Assembly (NCBI GenBank): GCA_016793685.1
Contig: JAEULX010000007.1
Location: forward strand, 1 to 7,261
Origin: Bradyrhizobiaceae bacterium
GTDB taxonomy: Bacteria; Pseudomonadota; Alphaproteobacteria; Rhizobiales; Xanthobacteraceae
Direction: 5' to 3'
DNA: 7,261 nucleotides
The position numbers and the translations under genes are program-made. The notes under the pieces were generated by a model. The model made no database searches and was not told the origin of the DNA. It saw only the letters and a program-made list of their open reading frames with translations. This document shows positions 1 through 5,073 of this stretch, piece by piece. The stretch's first letter is position 1. Every line of letters starts with the position of its first letter.

Positions 1-403
1 GGCGCCGGCATGCACTTCGAGATAGGTGTCGCTTGCGTCCGCCTCGCCCGCGAGGAGCGCTTCGAGCTGACGCCGATCCACATCGCTCTTGAGCTTGCGC
101 AGCGCGGTTTCGGCTTCGGCGATCACGCCCGCATCGTTCTCGGCCTCGCCCAATTCGATCAGCGTCACCTGGTCGTCGAGCTCCTGCTCGATGCGGCCGA
201 TGGCGGACAGGCTGTCCTCGAGCGCGGTGCGCTCCTGCATCACCCGCTGGGCGCTCTGGGGATCGTCCCAGAACGTGATGTCCTCGGTGAGCTTGTTCAG
301 CTCGGCGAGCCGGGTGCGGGCCTTGTCGACATCAAAGATGCCTCCTCAGCAGCCCGACCGACTGCTTGATATCCTCGACGGTTGCCAGTGTTTCCGCGCG
401 CAT
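1..403 (-). CDS. prfB: Peptide chain release factor 2 (RF2), N-terminal part, expressed through +1 programmed frameshift; cut by window edge
   Basis: RF2 recognises UAA and UGA stop codons on the ribosome and triggers release of the finished protein. The minus strand from ATG 403-401 reads a 23-codon opening, MRAETLATVEDIKQSVGLLRRHL, then an in-frame TGA (334-332). Shifting +1 at the CTT codon continues as DVDKARTRLAELNKLTEDITFWDDP and on for 111 codons to the window edge, ending TYLEVHAGA. The opening helices, the FWDDP segment and the EVHAGA end (just before the family's GGTE motif) match RF2. The frame after the shift has no further stop. The GGQ catalytic loop and the SPF-type stop-recognition motif lie outside the window. 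A naive gene caller would report a 23-aa fragment or a late start. The upstream ribosome site is weak (GGAAA about 8 nt before ATG). The metallo-hydrolase gene is divergent across a 154-bp gap. Confidence 0.95.
332..346 (-). promoter_or_regulatory. prfB +1 programmed frameshift site (autoregulatory recoding signal)
   Basis: On the minus strand the bases read AGGAGG CAT CTT TGA. A perfect internal Shine-Dalgarno sequence (346-341) sits three bases before the slippery CTT (337-335), which is followed by the UGA stop (334-332). E. coli prfB has the same arrangement (AGGGGG TAT CTT TGA), with the same spacing. In the known mechanism, low RF2 makes the ribosome pause at UGA. The internal Shine-Dalgarno sequence then strains the complex and tRNA-Leu slips from CUU to UUU, giving full-length RF2. 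High RF2 causes termination after 23 residues. The sequence shows the site and the continuing +1 frame; its activity is inferred from the conserved architecture. Confidence 0.95.
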
Positions 404-440
404 TATCTGTTTCCGGATCGGCGGCCGGACGGTGCGACGT

Positions 441-481
441 CCCGATGCCTGCCTGTTACTGCGGCATGTAGCGACATCGGG
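441..481. repeat. 7-bp inverted repeat in the prfB/metallo-hydrolase divergent region
   Basis: CCCGATG (441-447) and CATCGGG (475-481) are perfect inverted copies separated by 27 bp. They bracket the candidate prfB -10 element. This could be an operator or a weak hairpin in either leader, but a 7-bp match in GC-rich DNA may be chance. Confidence 0.3.
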
Positions 482-493
482 CGCAAGGTGCAA
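465..493 (-). promoter_or_regulatory. Candidate sigma-70 promoter for prfB
   Basis: On the minus strand TTGCAC (493-488) and TACATG (470-465) are separated by 17 bp, about 62 bp upstream of the prfB ATG. Both hexamers match the consensus only partly, so this is a positional guess in the 154-bp divergent region rather than a recognised site. Confidence 0.3.
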
Positions 494-557
494 CTATGGC
501 AGCCCCGCGCACGCCGCGCCTGCCTCCTCGATCCCCTTCGAATGCGAGCAATACGCA

Positions 558-1469
558 ATGGCCGACGACATCGCCTTCGACAAGACCTTCGATCTGGCTC
601 CCGGCCAGGTGGAGGAGGTCGCGCCCGGCGTGCGCCGGCTCCTGTGCGACAATCCCAGCCCGTTCACCTTCAAGGGCACGGTGAGCTACATCGTCGGCCG
701 CGGCGAGGTCGCGATCATCGATCCCGGCCCCGACGATCCCCGGCACATCGCCGCACTGCTCGACGCCGTCCGCAACGAGAGCGTTACGCACGTGTTCGTC
801 ACCCACACGCATGTCGACCATTCGCCCGGAGCGGCGCGGGTGAAGGAGGCGACCGGGGCGCCCACGTTCGCGGAGGGGCCGCACCGCGCCGCCCGCCCAA
901 TCCATATCGGCGAAGCGAAGCGGCTCGAGGCGAGCGCCGACAGCGATTTTGCGCCCGACCACCCGCTCTCCGATGGCGAGGTCATCGCTTGCAAGGGTTT
1001 CGCGGTCGAGGCGATCGCCACGCCGGGCCACACCGCGAACCACATGGCGTTTGCGCTGAAGGGAACCGGTCTGCTGTTCTCCGGCGACCACGTGATGGCT
1101 TGGAACACCTCGATCATCGCTCCGCCCGACGGGGCGATGAGCGACTACATGCACTCCCTCGACAAGCTGCTGCATCGGAGCGAGCGCGTCTATCTGCCCG
1201 GCCATGGCGGCGTCGTGCGCGATGCGCCCGATTTCGTTCGCCAGTACATCGCGCACCGTCACGCCCGCGAAGCGGCGATCCTCGCAACGCTCCACGGAGG
1301 CGAAGCCGCCATCCCGGAGCTGGTGCGCGCCATCTATGTCGGGCTCGACCCGCGGCTCGAGGGCGCCGCCGGGCTCTCCGTGCTCGCCCATCTCGAAGAC
1401 CTCGTCGCGCGGGGATTCGTTGCGACGGACGGGCCGCCCGCAGTCGCCTCCGTTTACCGCCTGCGCTGA
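558..1469 (+). CDS. Metallo-beta-lactamase-fold hydrolase (LACTB2/glyoxalase II-like), 303 aa
   Basis: Probable binuclear metal hydrolase of the metallo-beta-lactamase superfamily; substrate unknown. The signature HTHVDH (His83, His85, Asp87, His88) gives the metal site. It is followed by PGHT (His158), SGDH (Asp177) and LPGHGG (His216), all in the expected order and spacing. The N-terminal part carries the TVSYIVG and AIIDPGP strands typical of this fold. From about residue 228 the protein has a helical tail (AILATL, LVRAIYVGL, VLAHLEDLVARG) resembling the winged-helix C-terminal domain of the LACTB2 group. No signal peptide is seen, so it is probably cytosolic. ATG 558 gives MADDIAFDKTF and a family-like length; the frame stays open back to a TTG at 366, but that would overlap prfB and adds no recognisable sequence. 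The Shine-Dalgarno sequence is weak. The gene is divergent from prfB, and its last 16 bp overlap the convergent DUF1499 gene. A role such as hydroxyacylglutathione hydrolase or nuclease cannot be assigned. Confidence 0.9.
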   Translation: MADDIAFDKTFDLAPGQVEEVAPGVRRLLCDNPSPFTFKGTVSYIVGRGEVAIIDPGPDDPRHIAALLDAVRNESVTHVFVTHTHVDHSPGAARVKEATGAPTFAEGPHRAARPIHIGEAKRLEASADSDFAPDHPLSDGEVIACKGFAVEAIATPGHTANHMAFALKGTGLLFSGDHVMAWNTSIIAPPDGAMSDYMHSLDKLLHRSERVYLPGHGGVVRDAPDFVRQYIAHRHAREAAILATLHGGEAAIPELVRAIYVGLDPRLEGAAGLSVLAHLEDLVARGFVATDGPPAVASVYRLR

Positions 1470-2311
1470 CCGCGCCGGCCCTCGGACTTCGGCGGCGGGG
1501 GAGGGGGCTCCGGCTTGATCGTGCCGGCGTATTCGTTGATGTCCTCGAGCAGCTTGACGACGCGCTTGGCGTTCACGCCGAAATCCCATTTTCCGTAGCG
1601 CGAGGCCGAGCGCACATCGATGCGGGACCCGCCGCGCGTTCCTCGGATGCGGATGACGACGTCGTCGCGGAATCCCATGATCGGCGTGTACGCGATCGCC
1701 TCGACGTAGCCGTCGCGGCGGCCGGGGATCGGCGTGCGCGCGTCGATGATGCGCCAGAGCGGGGCGACCGCGTTGTCCTTGCGCTTGGCGAGCGCCGACA
1801 TGACTGCGGTGTAGGCGCGCTGCGGCGGCAAGGCGAGATCGAGCGGCTCGATGTCCGAATCGAGTTTCTTGACCTCCTCGGGCGTGCGGAGGCCGGAATA
1901 TGCGACGGGGTTGGCTTGGCGCGTCCGCAGGCGCGCGATGGCGTCGAAGGCAGGCGGGTCGACGGGGTCGGTCGACACGTCGGCCATGACCGGCTTCTTA
2001 TAGGCCCTCGCCGCGATGAAGGCGGGATAGGCCAAGATCACGAGCCCGATCAGCAGGCCGGTCACCGCGTAGCCCAAGCCGCCGCTGCCCCTTTGCCAGA
2101 TCGCAGCGAACGCGGCGAAGGCGAGCAGGATGGCGGCGACGGCGAGCCCGAGGCCCGCCGCAAAGGTCACCAAGGCCGGAACGATGTCGAGCAGGCCCGA
2201 GCGCGCGATGACGAGCGCAAGCAGCACGACGGCGAGCGCAAACAAGCCTACTCGGCGCGCCCAGACGGCCAAGCTCGAGACGGGCTCTTCGGCGATGCGA
2301 CGGCGCGCCAT
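1454..2311 (-). CDS. DUF1499 family integral membrane protein, 285 aa
   Basis: Function unknown. The N-terminal third has about three hydrophobic segments (roughly residues 21-38, 44-70 and 80-101), so it should sit in the inner membrane. A soluble DUF1499-like domain follows (about 105-262), with DSDIEPLDL, YVEAIAYTPIMGFRDDVVIRI and IDVRSASRYGKWDFGVNAKRV, the region I recognise as conserved in this family. The C-terminus is a proline run (269-274) and a basic tail ending GQRRR. The proline run is encoded by a G/C-rich homopolymer-like stretch (about 1490-1510 on plus) that could be prone to indels. The start MARRRIAEEP at 2311 has a modest GGGA upstream. The gene lies 142 bp downstream of the L,D-transpeptidase gene on the same strand, so co-transcription is possible. 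Its 3' end overlaps the metallo-hydrolase gene tail to tail by 16 bp. Confidence 0.88.
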   Translation of the reverse strand: MARRRIAEEPVSSLAVWARRVGLFALAVVLLALVIARSGLLDIVPALVTFAAGLGLAVAAILLAFAAFAAIWQRGSGGLGYAVTGLLIGLVILAYPAFIAARAYKKPVMADVSTDPVDPPAFDAIARLRTRQANPVAYSGLRTPEEVKKLDSDIEPLDLALPPQRAYTAVMSALAKRKDNAVAPLWRIIDARTPIPGRRDGYVEAIAYTPIMGFRDDVVIRIRGTRGGSRIDVRSASRYGKWDFGVNAKRVVKLLEDINEYAGTIKPEPPPPPPKSEGRRGQRRR

Positions 2312-2364
2312 CTCAGGTTCCCGGCAGGTCGGACTCGCTCACGACGCCACCGATAGAACGGCGC

Positions 2365-2394
2365 GCCGCCGCTGGCAACGCCGTTGGCGGCGGC
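2365..2394 (-). terminator. GC-rich hairpin between the transpeptidase and DUF1499 genes
   Basis: GCCGCCGC (2365-2372) pairs with GCGGCGGC (2387-2394), and inside it CAAC (2376-2379) pairs with GTTG (2383-2386) around a 3-nt loop, leaving a TGG bulge. This is a strong 12-bp stem. On the minus strand it is followed only by GCGCCGTTCTATC, without a real T-tract, so it could be an attenuating stem or a processing site rather than a full terminator. Confidence 0.4.
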
Positions 2395-2407
2395 ATCGCG
2401 GCGGCGC

Positions 2408-2421
2408 CCAATCATGATTGG
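2408..2421. promoter_or_regulatory. Perfect 14-bp palindrome CCAATCATGATTGG, possible operator
   Basis: The 14 bases read identically on both strands and are AT-rich within a very GC-rich surrounding. They lie between the transpeptidase stop codon and the DUF1499 start, about 97 bp upstream of the latter. Perfect dyads of this size suit a dimeric repressor. I do not recognise the motif, and no promoter is evident next to it. Confidence 0.3.
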
Positions 2422-2453
2422 CCGCGTCGGAAATCCGGCCGAGCGGTGAGCAG

Positions 2454-3095
2454 TCAGTTGCCCAATTGCGCGTATCGGTCACCGGCGCCGGGCGCGAGAA
2501 CCACGACCGTCGTGCCGACCTTGGCGCGACTGTAGAGATCGATCACGTCTTCATTGACCATGCGGATGCAGCCGGAGGAAATGGCCTTGCCGATCCATTC
2601 GGGCTGGTTGGTTCCGTGGATGCGGAACAAGGTGTCTCTGCCGTTGGAGTAGAGATAGAGCGCGCGCGCGCCGAGCGGGTTCAACGGACCGCCGTCGACA
2701 TGGTTCGGCAGGTTGGCGAAGCGGCGCTTGATGGCGTCGGTCGGCGTCCATCCCGGCCATTCGGCCATGTGGCCGACCTTGGCGACTCCGGAGAACGCGA
2801 GCGCTTCCTCGCCGACGGCGACGCCGTAACGGATCGCCTTTTGGTCCGGCAACACGAAGTAGAGATAGCGCGCATCCGAGTCGACGAGGATGGTTCCCGG
2901 CGCTTCGCGGCGATGATAGTTGACGAGGTGGCGGCGGAAGTTCTGCGGAACGACATTGCTGGAGAATGGAGCCGCCGCAATATATTCGCGGTCGCGCGGC
3001 TTCAGATTAGCCTCCGGCGCAGGCGCCAGCGTCGCAGTCACGCAGCCGCCGACTGCGAGACTAAGGACAATAACAATCGCCGCCCTCGAAAACAT
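2454..3095 (-). CDS. L,D-transpeptidase (YkuD domain) lipoprotein, 213 aa
   Basis: Enzymes of this family form 3-3 cross-links in peptidoglycan or attach proteins to it, acting in the periplasm. The N-terminus MFSRAAIVIVLSLAVGGC is a lipoprotein signal with lipobox VGGC (Cys18) and Val at +2, suggesting release toward the outer membrane. The YkuD domain spans about residues 67-200: TILVDSDARYLYFVLP at its start, then LYLYSNGRDTLFRIHGTN (His160) and the catalytic SSGCIRM (Ser174, Gly175, Cys176, Arg178), so all key residues are present. Linker residues 19-66 are Pro/Ala-rich. The upstream G-rich run (GGGGTGGGGGG) could serve as ribosome site for ATG 3095-3093. It may share a transcript with the DUF1499 gene. 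In several alphaproteobacteria, L,D-transpeptidases are known to link outer-membrane beta-barrels to peptidoglycan; whether this paralogue does so is not visible here. Confidence 0.93.
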   Translation of the reverse strand: MFSRAAIVIVLSLAVGGCVTATLAPAPEANLKPRDREYIAAAPFSSNVVPQNFRRHLVNYHRREAPGTILVDSDARYLYFVLPDQKAIRYGVAVGEEALAFSGVAKVGHMAEWPGWTPTDAIKRRFANLPNHVDGGPLNPLGARALYLYSNGRDTLFRIHGTNQPEWIGKAISSGCIRMVNEDVIDLYSRAKVGTTVVVLAPGAGDRYAQLGN

Positions 3096-3130
3096 CGCTG
3101 GCCCCCCACCCCTTCAAGTCCCCCACCAGG

Positions 3131-3161
3131 AACGTACGCGGTACGTCGTATCACGTACGTT
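3131..3161. promoter_or_regulatory. 8-bp inverted repeat upstream of the L,D-transpeptidase gene, candidate operator
   Basis: AACGTACG (3131-3138) and CGTACGTT (3154-3161) are perfect inverted copies separated by 15 bp. A further GTAC lies between them, so GTAC cores fall at 3134, 3141 and 3155, spaced by 7 and 14 bp. The site is 36-66 bp upstream of the transpeptidase start, where an operator or leader hairpin would be expected. The motif is not one I can assign to a regulator. Confidence 0.4.
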
Positions 3162-3376
3162 TCGTCGCATTAGGTGTAACCAAAACGATGCCGTCATGCC
3201 AGGAATCGATGACCCTCTGGCGAACGAACCGTGTTTACTGTTGCCCAATTGCCGCAATTTTTCATGATCTGGCCAACATCCGGCGGCAATCGGGAGTATT
3301 TCCAGCCTTCCGCGATCGACGCGTGCATTGATTATACGAGCGCTCTTAACGACGCGTTCACGATTCCCACGTGTTT

Positions 3377-3424
3377 ATAGGGATGGCCAAGCGGGACGGA
3401 GAAATGCCCTGTTCTTGGACCTAT
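3377..3424 (+). other. Imperfect hairpin, first domain of a putative structured leader
   Basis: ATAGG (3377-3381) pairs with CCTAT (3420-3424), and CCAAG (3387-3391) pairs with CTTGG (3414-3418), with an asymmetric 5/1 internal loop between. GGG/CCC can close a further inner helix. The orientation is inferred from the gene that follows at 3527. Confidence 0.35.
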
Positions 3425-3434
3425 TCTTACTCAA

Positions 3435-3509
3435 TTCCGCCGAGGTGGACCTGCAAGACGGGCGCGAAGCCCGGCAGGACCAAGTCAAGCAATGGTCCGC
3501 AGGGCGGAA
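3435..3509 (+). ncRNA. Putative structured RNA element just upstream of the small ORF (riboswitch-like or leader; unassigned)
   Basis: TTCCGCC (3435-3441) pairs with GGCGGAA (3503-3509) as a closing 7-bp stem. Inside it GTGGACC (3445-3451) pairs with GGTCCGC (3494-3500), with one G-U. Within that, TGC/GCA (3452-3454/3474-3476) and CGGGC/GCCCG (3459-3463/3469-3473) form a hairpin with a GCGAA loop. A competing pairing exists: GGACCA (3477-3482) with TGGTCC (3493-3498). Two mutually exclusive helices sharing the GGTCC strand, ending 4 nt before the ribosome site (GGTGGAG, 3514-3520), suggest a possible switch. I cannot match it to a riboswitch class I know. High GC also makes chance stems likely, so confidence is limited. 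Confidence 0.35.
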
Positions 3510-3526
3510 AACTGGTGGAGCGACAA

Positions 3527-3715
3527 ATGACTAAATCGTCCAATCCGTCTAAGGCGAGTCACAGCGCCAAAGACTTTCCTGCGCTCGGCACGGGCTACCG
3601 TGAGATCGGGATCGCCGCCGTCGCCGCCGCGGTGCGGTGCCAGCACATGGGCGGACACAACGAAGAACATCCCGCCGGCATTCGTGATTCGGTGCAGACC
3701 GATCGCCTTCCATGA
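3527..3715 (+). CDS. Small hypothetical protein, 62 aa
   Basis: I do not recognise a named family. The ATG at 3527 has a good ribosome site (GGTGGAG, 6 nt spacing), much better than any start further upstream in this frame. The product has a Ser/Lys-rich first 15 residues, then FPALGTGYREIGIAAVAAAVRC (about 17-38), an alanine-rich likely helix, and a polar His/Glu/Asp-rich tail with one Cys38. It is too short and too charged to be a clear membrane protein and has no signal peptide. The GYREIGIAAVAAAVR stretch resembles small hypothetical proteins I remember from Rhizobiales, but that is recollection, not a search. Third codon positions become strongly G/C after the first 12 codons, which supports coding. 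It is preceded by a foldable leader and followed by a hairpin 18 nt past the stop, so it may be a single-gene transcript. Confidence 0.6.
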   Translation: MTKSSNPSKASHSAKDFPALGTGYREIGIAAVAAAVRCQHMGGHNEEHPAGIRDSVQTDRLP

Positions 3716-3732
3716 CTAGCTCGCGGCATGCT

Positions 3733-3755
3733 GGACCCGCCGGCTGGGCGGGTTC
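3733..3755 (+). terminator. Hairpin after the small ORF, possible terminator
   Basis: ACCCGCC (3735-3741) and GGCGGGT (3747-3753) form a 7-bp GC stem with a 5-nt loop, extended by a G-T and a G-C pair. It starts 17 nt after the stop codon at 3713-3715. No T-tract follows (CGGCGCCGCCCC), so termination would be weak or factor-assisted. Confidence 0.4.
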
Positions 3756-3799
3756 GGCGCCGCCCCTCTAACATCCCCACACATTGTCATTTCGCGCGG

Positions 3800-3902
3800 C
3801 GGGACAGGCCGCAGGCGGACCCGTCCCGGAGACGTGTCGGCGCGCCTCGCTTTGCGCTTGCCGGGCGCGCCGAGTTGCGCGATTGCTGGATCCGAAGTCC
3901 AG
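3800..3902 (+). repeat. Cluster of inverted repeats between the small ORF and corA (structured leader or dispersed palindromic repeat)
   Basis: Three stems follow each other: CGGGAC/GTCCCG (3800-3805 with 3823-3828); a perfect 10-bp stem TCGGCGCGCC/GGCGCGCCGA (3837-3846 with 3864-3873); and CTGGA/TCCAG (3886-3890 with 3898-3902). The stretch ends about 50 bp before the corA start. No protein is recognisable in it. It could be the corA 5' leader, which in other bacteria may sense Mg2+, or an eroded REP-like intergenic repeat. I see no M-box signature that I can identify. Confidence 0.5.
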
Positions 3903-3953
3903 TCCCCCGCGTGCTGAAGTCTGCGGGCGGGCGGGCTGTCGGAGCCCTTCCCC

Positions 3954-4919
3954 ATGCTGTCGGTCAATATCCCGCGTGGCGCAACGCTCGAGCGCACCGT
4001 CGTCGCGCCGGACGGCGCCATTCCGCCCGGCGCCGTGTGGCTGGACCTGCTCTGCCCGAGCCCGCCCGAAAGCAAGCTGGTCGAACAGGCGCTGCGTCTT
4101 GAAGTGCCGACCCGCGAGGAAATGCAGGAGATCGAGCCGACCAGCCGGCTCTATGCGGAGAACGGCGCGCGCTACATGACGGCGACGATGATGTGCCGTT
4201 CGGAAACGGACAACCCGACGACGACGGCGGTGACCTTCATCCTGTCCGACCGCCGGCTGATCACCGTGCGTTACGACGAGCCCAGGCCGTTCACCCTGGT
4301 CGCCAACAAATTCGCGCGCGCCTGTCCGCCCACGCTGACCGGCGAACTCGTGCTGATGGAACTGCTCGACGCGATCGTCGACCGCGCGGCGGACATTCTC
4401 GAACGGATCAGCGCGGAGGTGGACCGGATATCGCAGACAATCTTCACGTCCAAGGAACGCTCATTGGACTACCGCGCCATCATGACGTCGATCGGACGGC
4501 AGGGCGATCTGACCTCCAAGGTGCGCGAGTGTCTGGTGTCGATCGGCCGGTTGCTGCTCTATCTCGCCAATGAAGCCGATACGATGCGCTGGGCGAAGGA
4601 CCAGCGGGCGAGCCTCAAGGGCATGCAGCGGGACGCCCAGTCCCTGTCCGATCACGCGACCTATCTCGCCAATAAAATCACGTTTTTGCTTGATGCGATG
4701 GTCGGCGTTATCAGCATCGAGCAGAACAACATCATCAAGATATTTTCCGTCGCCGCGGTTGTATTTATGCCGCCGACGTTGATCGCTTCGCTTTACGGGA
4801 TGAACTTCAAACACATGCCGGAACTCGACTGGGGTTTCGGCTATCCGCTGGCGATCGTCCTGATGATCGTCGCCGCGATCATCCCCTACGTCTTTTTCAA
4901 AATAAAGCGGTGGCTATAA
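3954..4919 (+). CDS. corA: CorA-type magnesium/divalent cation transporter, 321 aa
   Basis: CorA proteins form inner-membrane homopentamers that let Mg2+ (also Co2+ or Ni2+) enter the cell down the potential. The large N-terminal cytoplasmic domain (1 to about 260) includes VWLDLLCPSPPE, PTREEMQEIEPTSRLY and a long helix region (about 130-250). TM1 is about 262-281 and ends with the selectivity motif YGMNF (Gly282-Met283-Asn284). TM2 is about 296-315, followed by a basic end KIKRWL, as in the family. The periplasmic loop KHMPELDWG is short and acidic, as expected. The length is normal. ATG 3954 has GGAG 9 nt upstream and gives the common MLSVNIPRGA-type opening. It is preceded by a hairpin-rich 238-bp gap that may carry its promoter and leader, and a stem-loop follows at 4925. 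The family is clear; the physiological metal is inferred. Confidence 0.93.
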   Translation: MLSVNIPRGATLERTVVAPDGAIPPGAVWLDLLCPSPPESKLVEQALRLEVPTREEMQEIEPTSRLYAENGARYMTATMMCRSETDNPTTTAVTFILSDRRLITVRYDEPRPFTLVANKFARACPPTLTGELVLMELLDAIVDRAADILERISAEVDRISQTIFTSKERSLDYRAIMTSIGRQGDLTSKVRECLVSIGRLLLYLANEADTMRWAKDQRASLKGMQRDAQSLSDHATYLANKITFLLDAMVGVISIEQNNIIKIFSVAAVVFMPPTLIASLYGMNFKHMPELDWGFGYPLAIVLMIVAAIIPYVFFKIKRWL

Positions 4920-4924
4920 TTGCG

Positions 4925-4956
4925 GCACCGGGGCGATAGCTGATGCCCCGAGGTGC
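4925..4956 (+). terminator. Stem-loop downstream of corA
   Basis: GCACC-GGGGC (4925-4934) pairs with GCCCC-(GA)-GGTGC (4945-4956) around a 10-nt loop, giving 10 bp with a 2-nt bulge. It begins 6 nt after the corA stop. The bases after it (GTCCAAAAATC) are not a T-tract, so it is a plausible transcript-end or stabilising structure rather than a classic intrinsic terminator. Confidence 0.45.
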
Positions 4957-4990
4957 GTCCAAAAATCATACCGGGGGGCGGTCGGCGGGC

Positions 4991-5020
4991 ATGGCAGCGT
5001 TGCCGAAAAGCTGCTATAGG
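4991..5020 (+). promoter_or_regulatory. Candidate sigma-70 promoter for pckA
   Basis: ATGGCA (4991-4996) and TATAGG (5015-5020) are 18 bp apart, each matching four of six consensus bases. Transcription would start near 5027, leaving a leader of about 47 nt that contains the tandem repeat at 5041. Confidence 0.35.
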
Positions 5021-5040
5021 CGCTTTCGAGCATCTTAAGG

Positions 5041-5058
5041 GCCGCTAAAGCCGCTAAA
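5041..5058 (+). repeat. Tandem direct repeat, 2 x GCCGCTAAA, just before the pckA ribosome site
   Basis: The 9-mer GCCGCTAAA occurs twice with no gap (5041-5049, 5050-5058), 2 nt before the pckA Shine-Dalgarno sequence (GGGGA, 5061-5065). It may be a binding site, a translation-tuning leader or simply a recent slippage duplication. Confidence 0.85.
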
Positions 5059-5073
5059 TCGGGGAAAAAGCGC

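Larger units (their letters stand above)
3096..3526. other. 431-bp intergenic region, relatively AT-rich, with two structured segments
   Basis: No convincing protein gene is seen here. The part next to the transpeptidase gene holds the inverted repeat at 3131-3161. The middle (3174-3370) is more AT-rich than the flanking genes and includes a small AATTG-CCG-CAATT hairpin followed by TTT (3247-3262), but I recognise no clear promoter. From 3371 to 3509 the sequence folds into two stem domains (separate entries) before the ribosome site of the small gene at 3527. A TTG-initiated frame at 3328-3534 is open with a mild codon-position bias, but it has no ribosome site and no recognisable product. 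Confidence 0.7.

Noticed and set aside
89..2356. A 755-codon plus-strand open frame
   Set aside because: It runs across prfB, the metallo-hydrolase and the DUF1499 gene, and its product is Arg-rich low-complexity sequence typical of a shadow frame in GC-rich DNA.
2458..3252. 12-bp direct repeat TTGCCCAATTGC at 2458-2469 and 3241-3252 flanking the transpeptidase gene, considered as a mobile-element target duplication
   Set aside because: By simple probability a shared 12-mer is expected by chance about once in a window of this size, one copy lies inside the coding end of the gene, and no transposase or terminal repeats are present.
3371..3440. GGGATGGCCAAGCGGG looked like the 5' part of a Leu/Ser tRNA
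   Set aside because: There is no acceptor-stem partner, anticodon stem or TTCGA-type T-loop downstream.
3435..3509. Possible match to known riboswitches (cobalamin, TPP, SAM-II, mini-ykkC, c-di-GMP-I, ZTP) or SRP RNA
   Set aside because: None of their conserved core sequences that I remember occurs here, so it is left as an unassigned structure.
3328..3534. TTG-started 68-codon frame overlapping the small gene's start (ATGACTAA), considered as a translationally coupled upstream gene
   Set aside because: It has no ribosome site, a rare start codon, only moderate third-position GC and no recognisable sequence. A degraded gene or leader peptide is not fully excluded.
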